Source: Syntrophomonas sp.
GTDB taxonomy: Bacteria; Bacillota; Syntrophomonadia; Syntrophomonadales; Syntrophomonadaceae
NCBI GenBank assembly: GCA_028709355.1
Contig: JAQVXF010000095.1
Location: 1-5,256, forward strand
Reading direction: 5' to 3'
Length of the DNA stretch: 5,256 bases
The translations under genes and the position numbers were made by a program. The notes under the pieces are model-generated. The model saw only the letters and a program-made list of their open reading frames with translations. It made no database searches and was not told the origin of the DNA. Shown piece by piece: positions 1-5,256 of the stretch (position 1 is the first letter of the stretch; the number at the start of each line of letters is the position of its first letter).

Positions 1-493
1 GGCCATCCGCTTTCATCCCCAAGCGGTGGAGGTCGGGATCATGGCACTACGCTCCGGGGCCACCATCTACACCGATGTCAACATGCTGAAAACTGGCATC
101 AACTACAAAAAACTGGCCCAGTGGGGTGGGCAGGTATTCTGTGCCATCGCCGAGCCGGAGGTGGCCAGAGCCGCTCAGGCATGGGGCATAACCAGGGCAG
201 CCGCCGCCATGCGCCTTTACGGACCGCACCTGGACCAAGCGGTGGTAGCCATCGGCAACGCCCCCACTGCCCTGTTCGAGGTGCTGGACCTGGTCCGGCA
301 GAGGGTCTGCTCTCCGGCTCTGATAGTTGGCACCCCGGTGGGATTCGTTGGCGCCGCCGAGTCCAAGCAAATGCTGGTCGACCAGGACGCCATTCCTTTT
401 ATCAGTTTGGTGGGCACCCGGGGGGGCAGCCCCATCGCGGTCAGCATGGTCAATGCCCTGATATACCATGATCGCGGCGGCAATCTGTTTTAG
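1..493 (+). CDS. cbiC: Precorrin-8X / cobalt-precorrin-8 methylmutase, 3' part
   Basis: The reading frame is open from the left edge (first full codon at 2) to TAG at 491-493, giving about 163 residues. The family is usually a little over 200 residues, so roughly the N-terminal fifth lies outside the window. The GTG at 26 is an internal valine, because conserved family sequence (AIRFHPQAVEVGI) continues upstream of it. Family landmarks seen are the TDVNMLKTGI segment, the GNAPTALFEVLDL segment, and PVGFVGAAESK followed by TRGGSPIAVSMVNAL near the C-terminus. By family knowledge, the enzyme moves the methyl group from C-11 to C-12 of (cobalt-)precorrin-8 to give (cobyrinic) hydrogenobyrinic acid, in the cytoplasm. 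The catalytic histidine of the family lies in the missing N-terminal part and cannot be checked. Next to cbiMNQO, the cobalt-containing (anaerobic) version is the likelier assignment. cobO follows 21 bp later on the same strand. Confidence 0.95.
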   Translation, partial: AIRFHPQAVEVGIMALRSGATIYTDVNMLKTGINYKKLAQWGGQVFCAIAEPEVARAAQAWGITRAAAAMRLYGPHLDQAVVAIGNAPTALFEVLDLVRQRVCSPALIVGTPVGFVGAAESKQMLVDQDAIPFISLVGTRGGSPIAVSMVNALIYHDRGGNLF

Positions 494-514
494 AGATAAG
501 TACGAAAAGGGGTT

Positions 515-1081
515 ATGAACTTGATCCAGATCTACACCGGGGACGGCAAAGGAAAAAGCACCGCCGCCATGGGGCTGGCCATCCGCGCCGCCGGGCACGG
601 ATTCAAAGTAAGGATCATCCAGTTCCTGAAGGGCAGCACCTACAGCGGGGAACTGCTGTCACTGCACAAGCTGGGCATCGAGATCTACCAGTTCGGCCGC
701 ACCTGTCCCCATGCCGCCGTCATCCGCACTGGCTTCATGGACTGCCAGGAATGCGACCAATGCTGGATCAGGATGACCGAACCCACCGAATTGGATGTGC
801 GCAAAGTGCAGATGGCCTGGCAGCTGGCCCAAGACACTGTCGGAGCGGATTTTCGCTTGCTGATCCTGGACGAGATCCTCAATGCGGTCAATCGGGGCCT
901 GGTCCCTCTGGACGAACTGGCCGCCTGGCTACAGAAGCTGCCGGCTGATATCGAAGTGGTGTTGACCGGCCGGCACGCCCCGCCGGCTTTGCTGGCAACC
1001 GCCGACCTGGTCACCGAGATGCGAAAGGTCAAACATCCCTACGATGGAGGGGTGAAATCCCGGCGGGGGATCGAGTACTAG
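515..1081 (+). CDS. cobO: Cob(I)yrinic acid a,c-diamide adenosyltransferase (CobA/CobO/BtuR family)
   Basis: This 188-residue protein transfers the 5'-deoxyadenosyl group of ATP to the cobalt of a corrinoid, an essential late step of coenzyme B12 synthesis and salvage. The N-terminus runs directly into the family P-loop, GDGKGKST at residues 9-16. The Walker B-like LLILDEILNA lies at about 115-124, TGRHAPP at 151-157, and the typical C-terminal KSRRGIEY at 181-188. It lacks the roughly 20-30 residue N-terminal extension found in the enterobacterial CobA/BtuR enzymes, so it is a short form. An unusual cysteine cluster (C64, C77, C80, C83, with H66 nearby) sits in the middle region. The ATG at 515 is chosen because it is the only start that gives the full P-loop domain. 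It is preceded by AAAAGGGG at 505-512, only 2 nt away, which is closer than ideal. It lies 21 bp after cbiC and 69 bp before cbiM, so co-transcription is likely. Confidence 0.95.
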   Translation: MNLIQIYTGDGKGKSTAAMGLAIRAAGHGFKVRIIQFLKGSTYSGELLSLHKLGIEIYQFGRTCPHAAVIRTGFMDCQECDQCWIRMTEPTELDVRKVQMAWQLAQDTVGADFRLLILDEILNAVNRGLVPLDELAAWLQKLPADIEVVLTGRHAPPALLATADLVTEMRKVKHPYDGGVKSRRGIEY

Positions 1082-1135
1082 AGCGGCAAGAGGGAGACTG
1101 TTTCAAGTCGGATTAATTCCAGAGATGCATCAGGT

Positions 1136-1144
1136 AAGGGAGGT
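1136..1144 (+). promoter_or_regulatory. Strong ribosome binding site ahead of cbiM
   Basis: AAGGGAGGT ends 6 nt before the ATG at 1151, which is a near-ideal Shine-Dalgarno match and spacing. It favours translation from 1151. The second in-frame ATG at 1169 lies 24 nt from this site and has only GGGA directly touching it, so it has no well-placed site of its own. This matters because the 1169 start would give the family-typical N-terminus MHIMEGFLP. Confidence 0.8.
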
Positions 1145-1150
1145 AATCAT

Positions 1151-1846
1151 ATGGATTTGATATTGGGAATGCATATCATGGAGGGTTTCCTGCCCTTGGA
1201 TTGGGTGATCATCTGGTACCTGCTCTGCCTGCCCTTCCTGTTTCTTGGGATCAAACGGCTGACCGCCATTATCGAAGAAGACCCCAAAGCCATGTTGCTG
1301 ATCGGTTTCGCCGGGGCTTTTACCTTTGCCCTGTCGGCTCTGAAACTGCCTTCAGTGACCGGCAGTTGTTCTCACCCTACCGGCATCGCCTTGGGAGCGA
1401 TCATCCTGGGGCCATCCCTGATGGTGGTGATCGGCTTGATCGTCCTCTTGTTCCAGGCGTTGTTGCTGGCCCATGGGGGCCTAACTACCCTGGGGGCCAA
1501 TGTCTTTTCCATGTCGGTGGTGGGTGCTTTTGTGGCTTACGGCATCTACCGGAGTTTGATGAAATTGAAGCTGCCCCGGGCGGCGGCTGTCTTCACCGCT
1601 GCCTGCCTGGGAAACCTGGCCACTTATATGGTTACCGCCCTGCAGCTGGCCCTGGCTCACCCGGCCCAAACCGGAGGATTCTATTTGTCCTGGGTAAAAT
1701 TCACCGGCATCTTTGCCATCACCCAGGTACCCATCGCGGTCATCGAGGGCATACTTACTGTGTTGGTATTGGATCTGGTGTTCAAATACAGCCGTTCGGA
1801 ATTGGAAAGCCTGCAAGGCAAGCTCAATAGGAGGGGCGCATGGTGA
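1151..1846 (+). CDS. cbiM: Cobalt ECF transporter substrate-binding membrane protein CbiM
   Basis: CbiM is the substrate-specific (S) component of the CbiMNQO cobalt importer in the cytoplasmic membrane. The 231-residue frame is mostly hydrophobic, with several membrane segments. It contains the family hallmarks MHIMEGFLP (residues 7-15), PSVTGSCSHPTGIALGAI (67-84, metal-ligand candidate H75) and LLLAHGGLTTLGANVFSMS (104-122, H108). In the related NikM/CbiM proteins the metal is held by the N-terminal amine, the His at position 2 and a further His. That requires a start or a cleavage just before MHIMEG. Here the best ribosome site (1136-1144) points to ATG 1151, which adds MDLILG in front and puts the key His at residue 8. 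This extension is too short for a signal peptide. The alternative start is ATG 1169 (225 residues). The nickel paralogue CbiM/NikM is possible, but cbiN, cobO and cbiC nearby support cobalt. The gene end overlaps cbiN by 7 bp. Confidence 0.96.
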   Translation: MDLILGMHIMEGFLPLDWVIIWYLLCLPFLFLGIKRLTAIIEEDPKAMLLIGFAGAFTFALSALKLPSVTGSCSHPTGIALGAIILGPSLMVVIGLIVLLFQALLLAHGGLTTLGANVFSMSVVGAFVAYGIYRSLMKLKLPRAAAVFTAACLGNLATYMVTALQLALAHPAQTGGFYLSWVKFTGIFAITQVPIAVIEGILTVLVLDLVFKYSRSELESLQGKLNRRGAW

Positions 1847-2118
1847 AGAGAAACCTTATATTGGTAACCTTGCTGATCGGTCTGGTGGTATTGGCCCTGG
1901 TCAGCAACCGGGGGGCCGAGTTCGGAGGTGCGGACGGGGCGGCCTCGGATGCCATTGGGGAGCTTGATCCCAGTTATGCGGCCTGGTTCGAGCCGCTCTG
2001 GGAACCGCCCAGCGGGGAGATCGAAAGCCTGCTCTTCGCGGTCCAGGCTGCGGTCGGAACTGGCTTCGTCTGTTTCTACCTGGGCTATGCCATGGGTAAG
2101 AACAAGGGCAAGGTGTAA
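1840..2118 (+). CDS. cbiN: Cobalt ECF transporter auxiliary protein CbiN
   Basis: CbiN is the small membrane partner needed with CbiM for cobalt loading in CbiMNQO transporters. The 92-residue product has two hydrophobic segments (about residues 5-22 and 63-84). Between them is a loop, predicted to be outside the cytoplasm, that carries the family pattern: GGADGAASDAI (29-39), then PSYAAWFEPLWEPPSGEIESLLFAVQ (44-69, key EPPSGEIESLLF). The tail GKNKGKV is basic and probably cytoplasmic. The ATG at 1840 lies inside the last codons of cbiM (7-bp overlap), and AGGAGG at 1829-1834 precedes it by 5 nt, so translation is probably coupled to cbiM. Presence of cbiN separates this system from most nickel NikMNQO or CbiMQO variants and supports cobalt as the substrate. 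Confidence 0.95.
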   Translation: MVKRNLILVTLLIGLVVLALVSNRGAEFGGADGAASDAIGELDPSYAAWFEPLWEPPSGEIESLLFAVQAAVGTGFVCFYLGYAMGKNKGKV

Positions 2119-2122
2119 CCGG

Positions 2123-2896
2123 ATGGGAATCGACCAGTACGCCTATGCCTCGCCGCTGCGCAGTGTCCATCCCGGCGAAAAAGCTCTGCTGACCCTGCTG
2201 ACCCTGCTGGTGGTGTTGGGCTTGGACTCTATCCGGGTATCAGGATTGGTGTTCATCAGCATCTCCCTGTTGTTATTGGGACCGGGCCGGGTGGCGGGGC
2301 GAATCTATCTGGGCTTGCTGCTGATCCCCCTTGTGTTCCTGCTGTTGGGCTGCGTCACCATCGCGGTGACCATTCAGCCCGGACCAGCTGGTCTACTGGC
2401 TAGTTTACCGGCTGGGCCCTATCGTATCGGCCTCAGCCCGTCATCCCTTCAGGCCTCCGTCATCCTGTTTTGGCGCTGCCTGGCCTGTGTGGCCTGCATG
2501 TATTTCTTGGCCCTGACCACCCCCGTCACCCAGATCGTCTTTATTTTGAAAAGGCTCCGGCTGCCCTGGGTTTTGGCCGATGTCATGAGCCTGATCTACT
2601 ATGCGATATTCGATTTCCTGGCTGCTGCAGCTGAGATAGGCCGCGCCCAGAAGTCCCGCTGCGGCTACGATGGCTTCAAGGCCAGCCTGCGCTCCCTGGC
2701 CGCTCTGTCTTTCCAGATGTTCAGCAAGTTCCTGCACCAGAGCGACCAAACCTATGATGCCCTGTTGGCCCGCGGTTTTTCCGGCAGTCTGGCGGTACTA
2801 GATGAGGAATTCGCATGGCGGCGGCGTAACCTGGCCGCCATAATCGGTTTCAACCTGGTGTTGGTGATGGCAAAAAACGTGGGGGTGGCAGGATAG
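2123..2896 (+). CDS. cbiQ: Cobalt ECF transporter transmembrane protein CbiQ (EcfT family)
   Basis: CbiQ is the membrane coupling protein that links the CbiO ATPases to CbiM. The 257-residue product starts MGIDQYAYASPLRSVHPGEK, matching the usual CbiQ opening (a D-x-Y-A-Y segment followed by a V-H-P-G-E-K-like motif). Hydrophobic stretches lie at about 21-35, 40-53, 61-84, 111-140 and 236-250. Between the last two are the cytoplasmic coupling helices with the two EcfT signatures: RAQKSRCG at 174-181 (a variant of the A-R-G motif) and DALLARGFSG at 212-221 (canonical ARG at 216-218). The frame stays open upstream to 1928, but that part overlaps cbiN, is arginine-rich and does not look like CbiQ, so the ATG at 2123 is chosen. 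AAGGT at 2110-2114, inside the end of cbiN, lies 8 nt before it. The gene starts 4 bp after the cbiN stop and its stop abuts the cbiO start. Confidence 0.94.
   Translation: MGIDQYAYASPLRSVHPGEKALLTLLTLLVVLGLDSIRVSGLVFISISLLLLGPGRVAGRIYLGLLLIPLVFLLLGCVTIAVTIQPGPAGLLASLPAGPYRIGLSPSSLQASVILFWRCLACVACMYFLALTTPVTQIVFILKRLRLPWVLADVMSLIYYAIFDFLAAAAEIGRAQKSRCGYDGFKASLRSLAALSFQMFSKFLHQSDQTYDALLARGFSGSLAVLDEEFAWRRRNLAAIIGFNLVLVMAKNVGVAG
2186..2209 (+). repeat. Short in-frame tandem repeat in cbiQ (9-bp unit)
   Basis: The unit CTGCTGACC occurs at 2186-2194 and 2195-2203, followed by a partial copy CTGCTG at 2204-2209. It encodes LLTLLTLL (CbiQ residues 22-29) at the start of the first membrane segment. 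The unit is a multiple of three, so gain or loss of a copy would keep the frame. It may simply reflect leucine-rich coding with a strong CTG preference. Confidence 0.6.
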
Positions 2897-3778
2897 ATGG
2901 CATACATAATCGAGACCAGGAATCTCCATTTCCACTACAATGACGGGACCTGTGCCCTGCACGGTATCAATCTGGTCATCCCTCGCCACGGCAAGACCGC
3001 TGTGCTGGGGCCCAACGGGGCCGGCAAATCGACCCTGTTCCTGCATTTCAACGGCCTGCTGCAGCCAAGTTCCGGCAGCCTGGTCTATTGCGGTGAAACT
3101 GTGAGCTACCAACGCAGCCGTCTGAAACAGTTGCGCCAGCAGGTAGGGCTGGTATTCCCCAATCCCGACACCCAGCTGTTCTCGGCCAGCGTGGCCCAGG
3201 ATATCTCCTTCGGACTGCTCAACCTGGGGTATTCCCAGTCCCAAGCCCGCCGGCAGGTGGATGAAGTGGCCCACCAGCTCGGGATCGAGGAACTGTTGGG
3301 TAAACCTACCCATTTCCTCAGCACCGGGCAGAAGAAACTGGTGGCCCTGGCGGGGGTTTTGGTTATGAACCCGGAGGTGATCGTCTGTGATGAACCCACT
3401 GCCGGTCTGGACCATGTCAACGCCCGTATCCTGCTGCAGGTTTTGGACCAACTGCACCAGCAAGGCACAACCCTGATCATCTCCACCCATGATGTCGATC
3501 TGGCTTACGGGTGGACTTCCCATGTCATCCTCATCAGCGGGGGACAGGTTCTCAGCCAGGGCCATCCCCAACAAGTCCTGGCCGACACTTCTTTACTTAA
3601 GGCCAGCAGCTTGGACAAACCCTGGATCCTGGAGAGCTGGGAAAGCTTGCAGAAGAGCGGCCAGATCAGCAGCGAACTGCCGCCCCCGGCCAGCCGGGAG
3701 GAATACTTCCAAACCCTGGCCAGTCCCACCGGCAAACACTACGATAACAAGGTGATATCATTTTCGGGCAACCGCTAG
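2897..3778 (+). CDS. cbiO: Cobalt ECF transporter ATPase CbiO, with non-canonical Q-loop and signature
   Basis: CbiO is the ABC-type ATPase that powers CbiMNQO. In this family two copies are thought to sit on the cytoplasmic face and contact CbiQ. The 293-residue product has Walker A GPNGAGKST (38-46), a Q-loop region VFPNPDTQLFS (86-96), an ABC signature LSTGQKK (141-147), Walker B VIVCDE (161-166), a D-loop AGLD (169-172) and an H-loop STHD with H198. Two positions differ from the usual pattern. The Q-loop glutamine, normally in an F-Q-N/D-P context, is Pro88 (codon CCC 3158-3160), and the signature reads LSTGQ rather than LSGGQ. Walker A, Walker B and the H-loop are intact, so the gene is probably functional. 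The C-terminal region (about 230-293) has the length usual for CbiO/EcfA proteins. ATG 2897 directly follows the cbiQ stop, with GGCAGG at 2887-2892 as a modest ribosome site. It is the last gene of the plus-strand unit. Confidence 0.95.
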   Translation: MAYIIETRNLHFHYNDGTCALHGINLVIPRHGKTAVLGPNGAGKSTLFLHFNGLLQPSSGSLVYCGETVSYQRSRLKQLRQQVGLVFPNPDTQLFSASVAQDISFGLLNLGYSQSQARRQVDEVAHQLGIEELLGKPTHFLSTGQKKLVALAGVLVMNPEVIVCDEPTAGLDHVNARILLQVLDQLHQQGTTLIISTHDVDLAYGWTSHVILISGGQVLSQGHPQQVLADTSLLKASSLDKPWILESWESLQKSGQISSELPPPASREEYFQTLASPTGKHYDNKVISFSGNR

Positions 3779-3930
3779 GCTGAACGAATTGTTATAAGAG
3801 ACTATCCGCCAAAACCTTCCGACCTAAATCGATTATTTCTGGTTTATAGCTTTATGGCAGCGCCGCTGGTTGGGCAACGAGGGCAGACATGGCCGGAGAC
3901 TCTGCCTATAAAATACCAGTGTCAGGATGT
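3779..3930. other. Intergenic gap between convergent units
   Basis: This 152-bp stretch separates the cbiO stop from the ecfT stop. It is visibly more AT-rich than the flanking genes in its first half. I find no convincing gene, tRNA or riboswitch in it. It contains an 8-bp palindrome AATCGATT (3827-3834) and two inverted repeats listed separately. No plus-strand hairpin followed by a T-run is visible after cbiO, so how that transcript ends is not clear from the sequence. Confidence 0.7.
3882..3906. repeat. Inverted repeat GGCAGA / TCTGCC, possible hairpin
   Basis: GGCAGA (3882-3887) and TCTGCC (3901-3906) are perfectly complementary around a 13-nt loop, and a G-T wobble (3881/3907) could extend the stem by one pair. 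On the plus strand it is followed by TATAAAATA rather than a T-run, so it does not look like a standard intrinsic terminator for cbiO. A 6-bp repeat can arise by chance. Confidence 0.3.
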
Positions 3931-3939
3931 TTATCCTGA
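3922..3939 (-). terminator. Possible weak terminator after ecfT
   Basis: TCAGGAT (3922-3928) and ATCCTGA (3933-3939) form a perfect 7-bp stem with a 4-nt loop. On the minus strand the stem overlaps the ecfT stop codon (TAA, 3933-3931) and is followed after 8 nt by TATTTTATA (TTTT at 3913-3910). The T-run is short and not adjacent, so this is at best a weak intrinsic terminator. It could instead act as a 3' stabilising hairpin. Confidence 0.35.
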
Positions 3940-4713
3940 TGCCAGGATGATGGCGGCCAGCGGAACCAGGGCGGCCAAGCAAGCCCAGTCGGCGGTCTGC
4001 AACTGGAGCTCGTAGAGGTAGGTGCGCTGGCCAGGCCCGTAGCCCCGAGCTTCCATGGCATCGACCAGCTGATCGCAGCGGCGGAACACATTGACCACCA
4101 AGGGTGAGGATAGATGGACTATAGAGCGGATGAGATTCGCCGGCCGCCGGTTCTCGCCATCGAAACCCCGGGCCAGCTGGGCTTGGCGGATGGCATGGAA
4201 TTCGCTGGCCACTTCCGGGATGAAGCGGAAGGACAGGGATACCATCAGGGCCAGATCATGGGAGGGAATACCGATGGTGGTGAGCGGACGCAGCAACCTT
4301 TCCAGGCCGGCGGTGAGATGTTCGGGGCGGGTGGTCATGGTGAGCAGCGAGGCTACCACCACCAGCAGCAGGAATTTGCCCACCTGGGAGATAGCCAGGT
4401 CCAGACCTTCGGCCGTCACCCGTAAGGGGAGCGGCCCCAGGTCCACCCAGACCGTACCAGGGGTGGAGAGAGCATAGAGCAGGAACAGAACTGCGAAGAA
4501 CAGCAGGAACGGCTGCAGCGTCTTGAGCACCCTGGACAGGGGGATGCGGCTCAACCAGACCAAGACAGCCAGAATCACGGTGGCGATACCCAGCCCGGCC
4601 TCTTCCACCCGCAGCAACACGATGCTCAAAACGATCACCGCCACGATTTTCACCCGGGGGTCCAGTCCATGTAAGGGGGAATCCAGGGATTGATATAAGG
4701 CACCGTTATTCAT
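3931..4713 (-). CDS. ecfT: ECF transporter transmembrane component EcfT
   Basis: EcfT is the membrane scaffold that joins two cytoplasmic ATPases to a substrate-binding S protein in energy-coupling factor importers for vitamins or metals. The 260-residue product opens with the typical DSPLHGLDPRVKI (11-23). Hydrophobic segments lie at about 21-34, 40-54, 66-84, 108-126 and 241-258. The coupling region carries SFRFIPEVASEFHAIRQAQL (161-180) followed by the first ARG motif (181-183), and DAMEARGYGPG (218-228) with the second (222-224). Both coupling motifs are canonical, unlike the first motif of CbiQ in this window. ATG 4713 is supported by AGGAGGG (4729-4723) 9 nt upstream. The start overlaps the ecfA stop by 8 bp, so the two are very likely translated together. 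No S component is visible, so the substrate is unknown. It resembles the general EcfT type more than CbiQ, and a duplicate cobalt system is less likely. Confidence 0.93.
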   Translation of the reverse strand: MNNGALYQSLDSPLHGLDPRVKIVAVIVLSIVLLRVEEAGLGIATVILAVLVWLSRIPLSRVLKTLQPFLLFFAVLFLLYALSTPGTVWVDLGPLPLRVTAEGLDLAISQVGKFLLLVVVASLLTMTTRPEHLTAGLERLLRPLTTIGIPSHDLALMVSLSFRFIPEVASEFHAIRQAQLARGFDGENRRPANLIRSIVHLSSPLVVNVFRRCDQLVDAMEARGYGPGQRTYLYELQLQTADWACLAALVPLAAIILASG

Positions 4714-5256
4714 TACTGCCAGCCCTCCTGAGACTGAAGAAGGTCGACCGGCCTCCGCCGTCCTCGACCGCGTTGAGGATAGCCCGCCCCGCGGCGGCTA
4801 TATCAAAGCTGCCGGCATCCACTTCCAGCCCAGCTTCTTGCAGGTAGATCAGCAGTTGGGTCAGCCGGGGGGCATCCAGGCCTAATCCTTGCAGCCATTC
4901 CACCCGGGTCAAAACCTCCCGGGGAGGACCATCGGCGACTATCCGTCCCTGGTTCATCACCAGCACCCGCTGGGCCAAAACCGCTTCGTCCATATCCTGG
5001 GTGACGTGGATGATGGTTATCCCAGCCCTATGTAATTGCCGCAATAGATCATAGACCACCTTTTTGGCGGCCGGGTCCAGTGAGGCGGTCGGCTCGTCCA
5101 GGACTATCACCTTGGGATTCATAGCCAGGATCCCGGCTAGGGCTAGCAGCTGCTTCTGTCCCCCCGATAAGGAATAAGGGGCCCGCTCCTCCAGCCCGGT
5201 CAGTCCCACCGTGGCCAGGGCGGCGTCCACCCGCCGCCGCAGCTCAGTAGCCGGCA
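4706..5256 (-). CDS. ecfA: ECF transporter ATPase EcfA, 3' part, with altered H-loop
   Basis: The minus-strand frame is open from the right edge to TAA at 4708-4706, giving about 182 visible residues. Walker A and the Q-loop lie outside the window. The GTG at 5230-5228 is an internal valine, since sequence typical of ABC ATPases (ATELRRRVDAALATVGL) runs through it. Numbering from that codon, the signature LSGGQKQ is at 21-27, Walker B VIVLDE at 41-46, D-loop ASLD at 49-52, and the H-loop region reads HVTQDMDEA at 75-83. The usual H-loop histidine is therefore Gln78 (codon 4999-4997). The GRIVADGPPREVL segment (95-107) and a C-terminal extension typical of EcfA/CbiO ATPases follow. It pairs with ecfT (8-bp overlap). 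ECF modules often encode two ATPases; if so, the partner would lie just beyond the right edge. It could also be called CbiO-like, but the association with a general-type EcfT favours EcfA. Confidence 0.92.
   Translation of the reverse strand, partial: PATELRRRVDAALATVGLTGLEERAPYSLSGGQKQLLALAGILAMNPKVIVLDEPTASLDPAAKKVVYDLLRQLHRAGITIIHVTQDMDEAVLAQRVLVMNQGRIVADGPPREVLTRVEWLQGLGLDAPRLTQLLIYLQEAGLEVDAGSFDIAAAGRAILNAVEDGGGRSTFFSLRRAGSNE

Noticed and set aside
26..28. GTG as the start of cbiC
   Set aside because: Conserved methylmutase sequence continues upstream to the window edge and the protein would be too short for the family.
47..598. 183-codon open frame on the minus strand, opposite cbiC and cobO
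   Set aside because: It spans two clear genes on the other strand and its translation has no recognisable domain; high GC makes long shadow frames common.
1082..1150. Cobalamin riboswitch or promoter between cobO and cbiM
   Set aside because: 69 bp is too short for a cobalamin riboswitch and I see no convincing -35/-10 pair; only the ribosome binding site stands out.
1201..1830. 209-codon plus-strand frame overlapping cbiM
   Set aside because: It is an offset frame within cbiM, rich in Gly, Pro, Arg and His, while the cbiM frame carries all the conserved motifs.
1928..2122. Upstream extension of cbiQ
   Set aside because: It overlaps cbiN in another frame, is Arg/Ser-rich and unlike CbiQ; the family-typical N-terminus begins at 2123.
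2798..3574. 258-codon open frame on the minus strand, opposite cbiO
   Set aside because: It covers the antisense of well-supported cbiO and the end of cbiQ, is rich in Gln/His/Gly typical of reverse-frame translation, and shows no family motif.
2897..5230. CbiO and EcfA as a complementary heterodimer that repairs each other's defects
   Set aside because: Swapping signatures would still leave the Pro88 Q-loop in one site and the Gln H-loop plus LSTGQ in the other, so the motifs do not complement; the two also belong to separate, convergent units.

Overview
The window carries parts of two gene sets that converge on a short intergenic gap. The plus strand (1-3778) is a tightly packed corrinoid and cobalt operon: cbiC (3' part), cobO, cbiM, cbiN, cbiQ and cbiO. 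The minus strand (5256-3931) carries the end of an energy-coupling factor (ECF) transporter module: an ATPase (ecfA, 3' part) followed by its transmembrane partner ecfT. The sequence is GC-rich by eye, with several strong purine-rich ribosome binding sites. CbiC with a CbiMNQO cobalt importer points to the cobalt-early (anaerobic) B12 route. An anaerobic or facultative bacterium, for example from Chloroflexota or Bacillota, is a reasonable guess, but the window alone does not fix the taxon.

The plus-strand genes form a logical unit. CbiMNQO imports Co2+. CbiC performs the last methyl shift that gives cobyrinic acid. CobO adds the adenosyl group to the corrinoid. The genes are separated by 21 bp (cbiC/cobO), 69 bp (cobO/cbiM), -7 bp (cbiM/cbiN overlap), 4 bp (cbiN/cbiQ) and 0 bp (cbiQ/cbiO), which argues for co-transcription and translational coupling. 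I see no cobalamin riboswitch; it would be expected upstream of the window if present.

The gap at 3779-3930 holds two modest inverted repeats. One overlaps the ecfT stop codon and could be a weak terminator for the minus-strand unit. No clear U-run terminator follows cbiO.

The minus-strand ecfA-ecfT pair overlaps by 8 bp (ATGAATAA). It belongs to the ECF family, but no substrate-binding S component is visible, so its substrate is unknown.

I do not see a new kind of system. The points that merit a second look are residue-level: non-canonical ABC motifs in CbiO (Q-loop Gln replaced by Pro, LSTGQ signature) and in EcfA (H-loop His replaced by Gln), a CbiM start site that conflicts with the known need for a near-N-terminal His, and a four-cysteine cluster in CobO.
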